This document shows, in pieces, positions 22,139-32,620 of a DNA stretch of 64,000 nucleotides. Both the position numbers and the translations under genes were made by a program. The notes beneath the pieces are model-generated. The model made no database searches and was not told where the DNA came from. It saw only the letters and a list, made by a program, of their open reading frames with translations. Position 1 is the first letter of the stretch, and the number at the start of each line of letters is the position of its first letter. This DNA comes from Hysterangium stoloniferum (taxonomy: Eukaryota > Basidiomycota > Agaricomycetes > Hysterangiales > Hysterangiaceae): assembly GCA_015178975.1 (NCBI GenBank), contig WHVD01000225.1, positions 1 to 64,000 on the forward strand, read 5' to 3'.

Positions 22139-22767
22139 TGTGAAGAGTAGTGGAAGTTCTAACCGTCCTATATACGAAGAATATCGACCGTTTAGGTACG
22201 ACACTAAGATGTATTGACTGTTGAAGTCTAATACAGAATGAACGCGTATTGACTACTTAGTTCAATACGGTAGAAGGAAGTAGCTATCTAGAATAAGGTA
22301 GAGAGCTAAAATGAATAAGTAGAATCGACTGTCTAGTGCGATTCTGAACGACTGCTCGAGAGTAAAGTAGAGTACTAGAGAGTCGAATAATAGAATAGCG
22401 TGGATGTGGTCCACGCAAGTAGCGATAAGGATTGAGTTTCGACTGGTACAGTTCGAAACTCTGATAGAGTAGATAGCTAAGCCCATCTGTGACGGTTGAG
22501 ACGATACACCAATCACAACTTACAGGACACTAATGGGTGTCTGGGTAAGTCGTGGTTGCGGTGTAAAAAGTGTCTGAGTTCTAAACTATGGGTGCTAGAA
22601 TACATAAGTCTGGCGTGTGTGCGCCCACAAGAGTCGATGTACCGCATACATAGGTCGTCGAACTAATTATAGATATAATAAAAGAGAGAAAATAGAAATA
22701 ATAAAGGAAATATAGTAAGAGCTCATCCGACTATATTTCCTGAGTGTATTTCGCCATACCTCTCACA
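22139..22767 (-). mobile_element. 5' LTR, family C
   Basis: 629 bases. On the - strand its end CTCTTCACA is followed directly by the primer-binding sequence GTGGTGATCCGGG (22119-22138). Very similar to the LTR at 10496-11123. Confidence 0.9.
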
Positions 22768-22772
22768 CTTAA

Positions 22773-22837
22773 TAATAGTAGTTGAATAAATACTATTCTT
22801 CATACATTGAGCGGTCAGAATCTACCGACTCTTCACA
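22773..22837 (+). mobile_element. LTR family B remnant, terminal 65 bases
   Basis: Matches the last bases of LTR-B on + (AATAGTAGTTGAATAAAYAC ... CGACTCTTCACA). The rest of this LTR has been lost to the left, where the family C element is inserted. It lies immediately before the carbamoyltransferase pseudogene and may be what cut off its 5' end. Confidence 0.8.
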
Positions 22838-23469
22838 CTTCCAGCCCGACTTCGACTGCCTTCACAGTCTCTGTTTGGCAAGAACACTGCCCTCTTGTTT
22901 TCAAAACGAAGCACACGTACACGACTTGCAGCGGAGACAGCAAGTGAACTACTTAGTGAGAGCGTGTTGCTCTTAGGAAGGGAAGATATCCAGCTCGGCG
23001 TGAATGAGAGTTTGCATGACTCGGCTCGCATTATTGGTGAAATGTGCCAGGATATCTTTGTGAGAGTAGGAGATCACTCGGAAATCGAGGTGAATACTCG
23101 AATATATAATCATCTTTTTAAAGGCTTGCAGAAGTTGACAGTAACTCAAATTCCACAGGAAATGACCAAATATTCCCCCGTCCCAGTCCTAAATGTGCTT
23201 TCTTCCCTCTGGCACCCAACACAGATTCTTGCAGACTTACTCATGATCCACAAACACGCAGAAATCTTTCACCCTGTTCTAGTAGACCCAGCACCTATAC
23301 TCTCGATTCTCTTCCCCCAGCTGCTGACTCCTTCACGGCTCTTCCTGCTCTGCTAGCACTCACTATTGCCTATCTAGGCGACTCAACAGACATGCTGCAT
23401 GATATGTTGGTTATGTACCCCCCAGTATGGTCATAAGCTGCAAATTGCAACCCCACCTGCACCACAGTT

Positions 23470-25419
23470 GTAATGTATTAGCCTTATTTTAATACTATTT
23501 TCTGAAAAAGGAGTCCAATGCTCTATCAAAATGTGCAAATACTCAATTCACTGCAAGGTAAAATAATTTAAGTATTTGATATTAATCAGTGGCAGCCTAA
23601 ATAGACTTAGAACCCCTGAAGTCAAGAGTTTACTTGAATATATGCACCCAACTTCGCAAAGAAGGTTTTGAGAGCTGCTTGTGCAAGCTTGTTCTTTTTC
23701 TGTGAAAATATGTAGTTAAAATATGAATAACAATTTACTGATTCCGAAGCTAGATTTAACTTTAATACTAGCTAGTTTATATATATTTTATACTATTTAT
23801 CAAACAGTAAAAATATTTATAAACAGGTCAAAAGATTAGATATAGAATAAAACACTATTTGGCTAATATATGCTTTATTTACACTAACCTACAGGGTCTA
23901 CTGTGATATTAACTTATCAGAATCTTAATGTAGTCTTAAGGATCTTGCAAGGATATTCTCAGTATTTGTTTATGTGAATATACTTTACTGATTCACAATG
24001 AATGAACAATGGAAAAGGGATTATTTGTAATGTAATAAACAGTCAAATTACTCAACTAGAGGTGACTGAAGTCTTAGAGTACAAATAACAATGTAGAGAA
24101 AACTAATAATCAGTACTTAATTAAGAGATGACTATAGTATGAGATTATTTATATATTATTGATTGATAACCAACAACTCTAACTGAGGTGGAAATAATAT
24201 ATAAAAGATAGCCAGCTATTCAATTAAGAAGTGGCAAGGGGGAACAAAAGTCAACAACTCAGATTGAGGTGACAAAGGATCTGATTGGCCATGATAGAGG
24301 TGGCAAGGGTTTCCAACAGCTCAGATAGAGGTGGAATGAGATATCCAACTGCTCAGATTGGGGTGGAGTAGCCTGCTTGCTGCAGTCACACACAGATTTG
24401 GTGGGTTGATGAGATGATAAGTTTGATTAAGATTATATTCAGGGCTGGAGCTGAGCTCCTTATATACATTTTATTCTGAGACATTTAGAAGATTCTAGAA
24501 GATTGAATGATGTCATTCTAGAAGATTGAATGATGTCATTCTGGAAGGAATGATGTCATTTAGAATTTTCTAGAATTTTCTAGAGCATTGTGGAAGGTTC
24601 TAACTACTTTTAAGACACTATAGAATATTCTTGGCATAATAGAACTTTCTGGAATCTTATAGAATATTCTATCTATTATTAGTACCTACTATCTACTATT
24701 CCTTTGGAAGCTACTGGAATGTTCCAGAGAATTTCCGGTTTTTGCTGTAGTAGCATATATGATGACATAATGCTCTCGCGCCTGTGCGCACGTATGTCAC
24801 CCTTTGCATCTTGTGACTGTCATGCATTGTGACTGTCGCGCGCCTTTGTGACCATCGCGCACCTCTGTGACCGTCGCGTGCCTCTGTGACCATTGCATGC
24901 CTCTGTGACCGTCGCACGCCTCTGTGACCGTCACGCGCCCTTGTGACAACTGTCACTTGTTGTGATGAGTTTCCCGCATGCCATATAATAAACACCGGTG
25001 GCTGGTTTTATATTATTATATAATTATTATATTTATTTTTAGTTAGTTATAAATATAATATTTTATTATAATAATATAAATATATATATATTGTCTTGAT
25101 TATGCATGATTATTTCACATCGCGTTTTGTCGGCGTTGGAGTTTGAAATGTCATGTGAATATCACATGATTACTCGCGCATTGTGAATAAGTGCTGAGTC
25201 GCCGACATATTAATCAAAAAAGAATAAAAGGTAAAAATTTAATAACTTGCTCAATTTATAAGATAAAAATACAAAATAAATTGTATAAATTCAAGATAAA
25301 TCAAGCAAATATAGTACAATTTTATCATCACAATATAATTACATTTGAATATTTGTTTTTGCAATTTGTTAGGGGAAATTGTTTTAAAAAATGTGAAAAA
25401 ACCTAGAAATACATAACAG
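23470..25419 (+). other. AT-rich long intron or insertion inside the pseudogene
   Basis: Starts with GTAATG after the GHKLQIATP exon and ends ACATAACAG before YQCPEPVW, so it occupies an intron position, but 1.95 kb is far longer than the 45-70 nt introns of this window. It contains degenerate repeats CAACTCAGATNGAGGTGG (24260-24370), a duplicated 23-mer around 24490-24540 (TTCTAGAAGATTGAATGATG), a GC-rich minisatellite, and inverted GTCGGCG/CGCCGAC arms near 25129 and 25200. No gene found. Probably an unidentified transposable element inserted in the intron. Confidence 0.55.
24836..24955. repeat. 19 bp minisatellite, about six to seven copies
   Basis: Unit CGCGTGCCTCTGTGACCRT repeated head to tail with few changes, in otherwise AT-rich DNA. 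It leaves an open frame on - (repeats of the type VTEARDGHR), which is a by-product. Confidence 0.8.
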
Positions 25420-26249
25420 CAGTACCAGTGTCCTGAGCCTGTATGGGACTGACTGCATGAAGCAATTGGGTGCGATAGGTTCATTGAGTGGTCTAATGAT
25501 CTGAAAGTGGCAGTTAAAGGTGTGGATATTGTTGTTACAGATACATGGTATGTGAATGCTCTTACACATGTACCTTTGTTAATGAATGCCAGTCAGGAGG
25601 AGGAGACCTCTTTCCCAGTGAGGACATCGTCATTTCCCTATGCAGGAGGTCAAAGTGGAAGAATTTGCTGATTTGTGTATGAATGCTTGGGAAATGTACA
25701 GTGCCAAGTGGCATGGGTCATTGATGTACGCTTCTAGTCGTTTATTTGCATCTGACAACAGACTCATTCTGCGACTAACAGATTCTCTGGTAGGCCACCC
25801 ACTTCACATTCAACTTCAACATATCTGCTGCCACCTCACACTCACGCTCTATTTCTGCGGCGATACAGAACTATCCAGATGCACTCTAAAGCTATATGTT
25901 CAAGTGGTAAGCAAATCCCGTGAGACAGAAACATGTGACAAATCAAACAAACTCTCTCTGAGTAGAAACACTGGTGCAAGATGCTTGGATGTTCGAGATA
26001 TCCAACTTCTCTGCACGTCTGATCAAATCTGGGACAGAGAGCATGCAAGTGTCATCGTCTTGATGGAGGGAGGAGCATAGAGGTCATTATGAGTGTGATG
26101 AGATACTTTCTTTTGGAGTGGTAGTATAGGAACATACAGGACGATAATGTAGTATACATAATGTGTCATAATAATAATTCTCTTCTGTAACTTTTATTGG
26201 ACAAAAACTTCTCAGTCGTGGTGCTATCAGAAGGGGGGATTCGTAGGTG

Positions 26250-26385
26250 GTGCTAGGGAAGGACTTGCAGCTGGCGGCTCAGAGGGACTTGCTCATGATC
26301 AGTGGGGAAGACCAACAGGTGATGCCTTGGAGTGGAGGGACCTGGGGTGGGGGGCTCAGTACGACCTGGACTGGGGGGCTCATTA
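26250..26385. repeat. 24 bp GGACCTGG minisatellite, left part
   Basis: Irregular repeats of the type GGACCTGGACTGGGGGGCTCA. The same array continues at 31801-31892 and 32533-32620, so one array was split first by the composite transposon and then by a solo LTR. The 460 bases before it (25791-26249) hold no gene I can support. Confidence 0.7.
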
Positions 26386-26896
26386 GGAGGATAACCCAAA
26401 ACTTTAAAAATTATTTATCCACTGAAGTATATATATTTATATTGTTTGTTGTAAAATTAATATTTAATCAAATTAAGTTGATTAGGTATCACTCTGAAGA
26501 ATGCAAAAATATTAACATTAATCCTATATCTGACAAAATTTAGTCAAACAATCATCTGTAGATTATTCTTTTGGAATAAATTGCACAATGGGGATAGTTC
26601 TGGTTGACTCTCTAAACCAACTAAATTTAAATTATATGAAATATATTTGAAAGTTTGCTTGTATACAAGAGAATACATCATAACCCAGAGATTAAGTCAT
26701 AACCCAAATAATCTTGTGTAACTATGTCATTTGTGTGTATTTTAAAAAGGCATGCATATTTTAAAAATGAAATTTCAGGTAATTAAATATAAACTCATAG
26801 AATAAGTTGTCATGGCCAGAAGGAATAGACTCACTTAGAAAATATGAGGATTATTCAGTAAAATTTTGTATATTCAATAAAGTGTGACCATCCTCC
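26386..26896. repeat. left end module of the composite transposon (MITE-like)
   Basis: 511 bases, GGAGGATAACCC...GACCATCCTCC. Almost identical to the right module over its whole length; no coding capacity. Confidence 0.82.
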
Positions 26897-27306
26897 TACA
26901 TTAATTTTTAAACATATTTGGAACAAAATATAAAATGTATGCCACATTCTCCTTATATTATCAACTTAAGTCTTTGAAAATTATTTAAAAAAATTTCAGC
27001 TTCTTCTCTATTTTCATAATTTTTTCTTTTTTTACCTTTAGCTTTTCTTTTACTTATGTCAGGTGATTTTCCAATATTTATTATACAAAGATAAACTTTT
27101 TGGCAAATGATTTCATAATTTCTGTAATTTTAGAATTATGGAGATTGTATTCACAAAATACTCATAGTTAGTTATTGAATACATGCACTTTCATTTTACC
27201 TCATGTAATATTTTTATTATATTGTATCAAAATATTCCACTTTTTTTCTGAAATTGTATTAACAATTATATAACTTTTAAAATTTGCAGCCAAATGCTAA
27301 TGACAG

Positions 27307-27732
27307 TTAGAAATAACAAACACAGAAATAAGAAAGTAGTCCCTTCCACCAACTAGAATATGTGGGAACTTCTTCAACTCTTTCAACTCTCTCTTCAACT
27401 GGGTATTCATCTAACCTTTTTCTGAAGGATATAAACACCTCAAAAGTGAGTTTATCTACAATAGCCATGTTATGGTGAGTAAAGACTGCATTGTACATCT
27501 GGACATTGTCATATGACCTCAGAGGGATTGGTTCAAGCCCTATAAACTTGTAATGTCCCATTTCATTAGATAAGAAAGGAAAATCAATCTCATCTTGAAA
27601 TTTATATGGGGGACTTAGTCCCAAATCATCATAATTGATATAATATGTGATTTCCTTAGAACCATCAATTGGCATTTGATGACATTTTGGAATGTAAGGG
27701 TTTGGCCTCCTAGTTCTGGTAAAAGTTACCAT
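27307..27732 (-). CDS. hypothetical protein in composite transposon
   Basis: 141 codons, Tyr/Phe/Pro-rich (ITYYINYDDLGLSPPYKF; VERVEEVPTYSSWWKG). No known domain recognised. Same strand as the transposase, 340 bases downstream of it, inside the transposon core. May be an exon or a remnant. Confidence 0.4.
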   Translation of the reverse strand: MVTFTRTRRPNPYIPKCHQMPIDGSKEITYYINYDDLGLSPPYKFQDEIDFPFLSNEMGHYKFIGLEPIPLRSYDNVQMYNAVFTHHNMAIVDKLTFEVFISFRKRLDEYPVEERVERVEEVPTYSSWWKGLLSYFCVCYF

Positions 27733-28071
27733 TTTGTTGGGGACAAAAATGTTATATGCAGTGTGTTGAATAAAAGTGAAGTTGAACAGGTGGACATATT
27801 GATTTGGAAAGATTGTAAGTGATATGTGCTTATATCCTACCTAAGATATTTAAAGTTGGAATAATTCATTTTTCATTCTTAATATAATCAGATATAATAT
27901 ATAATATAGTAGAATAATAATAAATTTAATGGTATTTTAAAACAAAATAATAAAATATTAACAAGATTTGGTCTAATAGTAGATGATGAAAATATAGAAT
28001 AGTATAATCTATATCTAAGTATTTTTAAAATACTGAACATATGAAGATGTACCATGAATATTGTTTTAAAA

Positions 28072-29466
28072 TTAGTCCTGCTCCATATTCCAATAACCAT
28101 CAATGCATCCTTGAGTATTGAAGCTCTCTTCTGGTTCCCAAGTTTTATGGAAGTATCCTTTCCATTTTACTAAATATTGCCTCTTACCATCAACATCTCT
28201 ATGATCTACTATGCTTTCAACTTCATACACTTTGCCATGGGACAATTTTCTCTTTTTTGGGAATAGATTGTGATTTCCAGTATTAGTCTCAATCCCTTGT
28301 AAAAGTTGCTCTTGATCTCTTAATACAGAATCACGTAGTGCTATCTGTTCTGTCAATGTTATTATACATGTCAATTCTTCTGTATTATCATCTTTTTTGT
28401 AGTCAAAACTATTTTCCATCCACATAGAATGATGTGGCTCAGGTTTCAGATCACCCATTTTAACAAATTGCGGTATGTTTAATAGTAAACATGCTAGTTT
28501 AAATTGTAGAGTAAAAACTTCAGGGCAAGCAGTTCTAATTACAGTTTTATTATTAAACCTTTCAAATTTATGTCCTATGAGACCAAATAGATGTTCAATC
28601 TGAGATCTGAAACTTCCAAATTTTGTATTATAATTCTTTTCTTCAGGAGTTAAATCAACACCTCTAGGTTCTCGAATGGGACATGAAAAGTTGTGTTCCT
28701 TTAGATCTGTCATTTCAACAATCTTATTAATATATGGTTTATATGCTCCATCAAGTCCCATACAGTCATCTTTATGCATAACTCTTTCTATATGTAATTT
28801 GGTAAACATTGGTCCATCTGGATTTTGAGCACATGGCTCTGATTTAGATACAAATAAGACCATACCATTTACATCCTGTGTTCAGCATCCAAATTTATTT
28901 AACTTGTAAGAATGTTGTGCTGCTCTATCCTCACCAGTATGGCTTAACCTTGTATCACATCCATCAAGGAATAAGGTAATAGCCTTGAAAGGTTGTGGAT
29001 TTTTAAGTCTTGCTGATAATATTCTAATTTTTATATTTGAAAACATAGTCAAAAGCATTAATGATATATTTTTCATGAGTTCTTTATTAACTTTCTGATT
29101 ATTCCTATAAAAGCTAGAATGAAGCTTCTCAAAACTAGAGGTAGGAATATACTTATTCATGTCACTTAGTGTGTTTCCTGTTAATAAATGAAAGAGGATG
29201 AGGAGTCCTTTATCAAGCTTTCTATATGGACCAGGATAACCTTGAGTAGGGAATATAACAATAAGAAAGAAAAATACAGGAATTGGTCCAAGGCGGTCAA
29301 AAATAAATCTCTTTATCTCTTTGAGTTCTTTCACAGGTTTCAACTCAGTTCTATGATGCTTTTCAGTCTCTATAATTGGCCAATCTTCATTAAGAAAAGT
29401 TCAATGTCCTTTCAATAAATTCTGAAATTCTAAATAGAGGGCTTTTTCAAAAGATGCTGTAGGCAT
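28072..29466 (-). pseudogene. DDE (Harbinger/Tnp4-type) transposase with C-terminal chromodomain
   Basis: Reading from ATG 29466: N-terminal helical region, first Asp in ITLFLDGCD, second Asp in CMGLDGAYKPYI, and Glu in FRSQIEHLFGLIGHKF, the D-D-E layout of the DDE_Tnp4 superfamily. After a linker with KKRKLSHGK, a chromodomain follows: VYEVESIVDHRDVDGKRQ ... LVKWKGYFHKTWEPEESF (about 28235-28090). Two in-frame TGA stops (29401-29403 and 28882-28884) interrupt an otherwise continuous frame of about 464 codons; both could be CGA to TGA. The family cuts and pastes DNA with 3 bp duplications, in agreement with the TTA flanks. The chromodomain fusion is unusual. Confidence 0.8.
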
Positions 29467-29961
29467 GATGTAATAAAATTAGATTAAACAATTGAATATT
29501 TCATTTTTATGTGTCTGAAAGTATGTCTTCTTACAATATCCCTTCCCTTAAGTATCTACCAAAGGTTATATATTCATTCATATCCACTCTTGATATAACT
29601 ATGTAAATAATAGATTTCTCCAAATAAGATCATCAATATCCCTATACTGTGACTACATAAATGACAAAAGAAGGTTTATGTATATCTTCATCAGGAATTT
29701 GTAAGATTTATGTCTCCTTTTAGCCCAATATCAATGTATCATAAATTGAATCTAATTTGATAATCATCTATATGTATAGGTCTATACATAGTCTGTCATG
29801 CATGTCTAATCTCAGTTGGGAAAGCATATTGCAAAATACTACTAAGGCTCTTCTCACGGACTTGTAGTATTTTACACTATGCTTTCTTTCCTTCTGAGTT
29901 ATATGTGATTGAGAGTGATATTGGAGAAAGTGCTGTAAGCACTGATACTTGATTCTCTGTC

Positions 29962-30940
29962 TTATGTCAAGAGAAGTGTGTTATACAACAATCCAGATCC
30001 ATCACCTTTACCTCTCTTTTCTCTTGCTTTTTCAGCTCTCTTTCTATATTTTAATATTGAATGTTCTAGATCATCATCTACATCTATAATATAGCCATCC
30101 TCATCTTTAATAGTGCGATTATCTTTATCGATAATTATAGTGTAATTATTTTTATCTGTCATAATAATATGACCCTCAGTTGTAATAATAATCTCATCAC
30201 CATCTTCATTTATAATAACATCACCATCTTCATTTATAATAACATCACCATCTTCATCTATAGTAATATCTTCATCTGTATTATTATCTTCATCTATCTT
30301 AGTATCATCATTTTCTATAGTATTTATTTGTTTCTTTCCTTTATTCTTTGGAATCCAATTGGAACTCCAATTGAAACTTGATTTTGGCTTTATGTCATCA
30401 TCTATAATATCTTCTACCTTAGTATCTGAAGATGTATTATTTTCATTATTTTGTTTCTTTCCTTTATCTGTAATAAAGTTATATCCACAATAAATTTCCT
30501 CTACATCAATAAAGTCATCCTTATACCTATAAATAGTAGATAAAGCTCTAGGATTACCATTAATATTAAGTCTATATCCTTCTAAGTCAATTATACCTAC
30601 ATTATCTAGATCTAGAATAATACAGCCTTTTTGCTTCTTTATGATAAATCCTTGGTCACCATAGTTTCTATTGTGTTTTTTTTTGATCATTTAACTGTTG
30701 TTTTAAGGATTCTATTTCTTTCATTAGTTTACTCTCTCTTGTAGAAAGTATATTAAAATTTTTTGTCACTCTTTCCTCCATTTTAGCTTGTTCTTCCATG
30801 ACCTCACCAAAGAATGATTTCATTATCCTGAAAACCCTTTTAGAAAACATTTCTGTCAGTCTTTCCTCCCTTTCAGCTTGTTCTTCTGTAAAGTTATTGA
30901 AGAATGATTCCATCATCTTAAAAACAGTGTGTGCTTGCAT
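29962..30940 (-). CDS. coiled-coil acidic protein in composite transposon, one-base slip
   Basis: Two overlapping frames meet in a 9-base A/T run (30675-30683): residues 1-90 (EEQAEREERLTEMFSKR; LMKEIESLKQQLNDQ) predict a coiled coil, then about 240 residues begin NRNYGDQGFIIKKQKG and end in acidic repeats (INEDGDVIINEDGDE) and a basic tail (RKRAEKAREKRGKG). A single homopolymer slip joins them into one protein of about 325 residues. No family recognised. Upstream of and co-oriented with the transposase, it could be the second protein that PIF/Harbinger elements often carry, but I see no Myb/SANT motif. Confidence 0.45.
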
Positions 30941-31019
30941 TGTGTAGTGATTACTATCATAGGGTATTTGGTTTTCAAAAAATTCATTTTTTTAATTTGC
31001 ACCCTTTTGTCATCATCTA

Positions 31020-31800
31020 GGAGGATAACCCAAAACTTTAAAAATTATTTATCCACTAAAGTATATATATTTATATTGTTTGTTGTAAAATTAATATTTA
31101 ATCAAATTCAGTTGATTAGGTATCACTCTGAAGAATGCAAAAATATTAATATTAATCCTATATCTGACAAAATTTAGTCAAACAATCATCTGTAGATTAT
31201 TCTTTTGGAATAAATTGCACAATGGGGTGTAAGCCTGGTGAGGCTTACCACAACGGACCTTTAATATTTAGTATCCACTCCGTTATATAAATAGGATAAA
31301 CGCGCATAGTAGTTTTTTCATTATCGTTTTTAACTACCGTCACTATCGTGTACTATCGTCTCTGTTCATCGACGAATATACTCAGGTCCTATCAACGTTT
31401 GGACTGAGACTTAGCGAGGCTGCAATTGACGGCAGCCTTTCATGGGGATTGGTACCCCAGATAGTTCTGGTTGACTCTCTAAACAACTAAATTTAAATTA
31501 TATGAAATATATTTGAAAGTTTGCTTGTATACAAGAGAATACATCATAACCCAAAGATTAAGTCATAACCCAAATAATCTTGTTTAACCCAAATAATCTA
31601 GGTTAACCCAAATAATCTTGTGTAACTATGTCATTTGTGTGTATTTTAAAAAGGCATGCATATTTTAAAGATGAAATTTCAGGTAATTAAATATAAACTC
31701 ATAGAATAAGTTGTCATGGCCAGAAGGAATAGACTCACTTAGAAAATATGAGGATTATTCAGTAAAATTTTGTATATTCAATAAAATGTGACCATCCTCC
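31020..31800. repeat. right end module of the composite transposon
   Basis: Direct repeat of 26386-26896, with a duplicated AACCCAAATAATCT-type segment near 31580-31615 and the LTR-F insertion. Ends ATCCTCC followed by TTA. Confidence 0.82.
31228..31442 (+). mobile_element. solo LTR, family F (short)
   Basis: 215 bases, TGTAAGCC...CCTTTCA, flanked by TGGGG (31223-31227 and 31443-31447), inserted in the right end module; the left module shows the empty site. Has a TATA-like TTATATAAATAGG near 31284. A second copy is at 41634-41817. Confidence 0.85.
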
Positions 31801-32620
31801 TTAGGACCTGGACTGGGGGGGCTCATTTGGATCTGGAGTGGGGGGCAGAGCAGGACCTGGAGCGGGGGGGTCAGCAGGACCTGGAGCAGGGGTGTGAAGA
31901 GTCGATAGATTCTGACCGCTCGATGTACGAAGAATAGTATTTATTCAACTACTATTATTAAGTATTGACCGTCCTGTACAATACTGTAGATTACTAGACT
32001 GATAGTACTCATCGACACTCTAGTCGATTCGCGCTGCTATATCTCTATCTCTGATATTCAGTCTTTTGCTGACTATCTTTCTTACTTCTAGTTACAAGTT
32101 GTACCGTAAAGGTCAACTCTTCTTTTCTCCGGTCCTTATCGTCACGAGCAACTGTACAGTTGCTCTTGTGATGTGTAGTGCATCTCTTTACTAGTGCAAA
32201 GACTTGAGAGTGGGACTCAACCTTCACGGTTCAAGTCCAAAGATTACTATTACACAAGAAGTTGCTACCTTTATAAGTAGCTGAGATGTCACCCTTGACA
32301 CCTCTCGCTATTCGACGTCGGGGTCATTACGAGGTGGTGTCTGCTGGGTAAAAAGTGTCTGTCTTTTGGCGCCGAGAGCGCCCATAGGTATACACAAGAC
32401 TTCGAACTAAGAAATACGGGTATGCTCGAAAGATATAGAGAATTAAAGAAAAGGAATAGAAACTAGATAATAAAGTACTATAATATGCATATTATTCCAC
32501 TGTCCAATAATGCATATATGCATACCCTTCATAGGGGGGGTCAGCAGGACCTGGAGTGGGGGGTTCAGCAGGACCTGGAGTGGGAGTCAGTGGGTCCTGA
32601 ATGTGGGTCCATCCCAGGTG
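31801..32620. repeat. 24 bp GGACCTGG minisatellite, right parts
   Basis: Units such as CAGCAGGACCTGGAGTGGGG at 31801-31892 and, beyond a solo LTR, at 32533-32620. Continuation of the array at 26250-26385. Confidence 0.75.
31893..32532 (-). mobile_element. solo LTR, family B, with internal inversion
   Basis: Flanked by AGGGG (31888-31892 and 32533-32537). Segment 32010-32192 is reversed relative to all other family B copies; sequence on both sides keeps normal orientation. The last bases (CTTCAT) have decayed from CTTCACA. Confidence 0.85.

Larger units (their letters stand above)
10496..22767 (-). mobile_element. Ty3/gypsy chromodomain element on the - strand, heavily nested
   Basis: Outer LTRs (10496-11123, the 3' LTR, and 22139-22767, the 5' LTR) are the same family C and nearly identical where compared; most differences are CpG versus TpG/CpA. 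Inside, on the - strand: gag N-terminus (22066 to 20034), then, after a break, RNase H-integrase linker, integrase, chromodomain and ORF3. The middle (gag C-terminus, protease, RT) is missing and replaced by 16831-20033. Flanks do not match (CCACC against CTTAA), so this may be a product of recombination between two elements. Confidence 0.7.
22838..25790 (+). pseudogene. ornithine carbamoyltransferase pseudogene
   Basis: Remnant of the arginine-pathway enzyme joining carbamoyl phosphate and ornithine in mitochondria (ARG3-type). Seen in order: [15 protein letters not shown] with the carbamoyl-phosphate motif STRTR (22895), [22 protein letters not shown], a 69-base intron (23090-23158), KYSPVPVLN, the [13 protein letters not shown] motif (HPTQ), then after a frameshift TIAYLGDS-DMLHDML and GHKLQIATP (to 23470). 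A 1.95 kb intron/insert follows; coding resumes at about 25420 with YQCPEPVWD-stop-LHEAIGCDRFIEWSNDLKVAVKGVDIVVTDTW, then degenerate text. The 5' end is missing, and frameshifts plus an in-frame TGA show it is dead. Confidence 0.8.
26386..31800 (-). mobile_element. composite PIF/Harbinger-type DNA transposon
   Basis: 5415 bases flanked by TTA on both sides (26383-26385 and 31801-31803), the target duplication typical of PIF/Harbinger. Ends are GGAGGAT / ATCCTCC. Both ends are full ~510 bp modules in direct orientation, each with its own GGAGGAT...ATCCTCC termini (26386-26896; 31020-31800 including a 220 bp later insertion). Between them lies a 4.1 kb AT-rich core with a DDE transposase and two other ORFs, all on -. 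The core has no terminal repeats of its own; the whole unit carries the TTA. This resembles a bacterial composite transposon. Movement as a unit is inferred. Confidence 0.7.

Noticed and set aside
24836..24955. CRISPR-like array (19 bp repeats)
   Set aside because: Repeats are contiguous without unique spacers, in a eukaryotic intron; a minisatellite.
24711..24995. 94-codon ORF with VTEARDGHR-like repeats
   Set aside because: Translation of the 19 bp minisatellite only.
25640..26080. Independent 146-codon gene
   Set aside because: Its first part reads as the decayed C-terminal exon of the carbamoyltransferase pseudogene; the rest has no recognisable feature.
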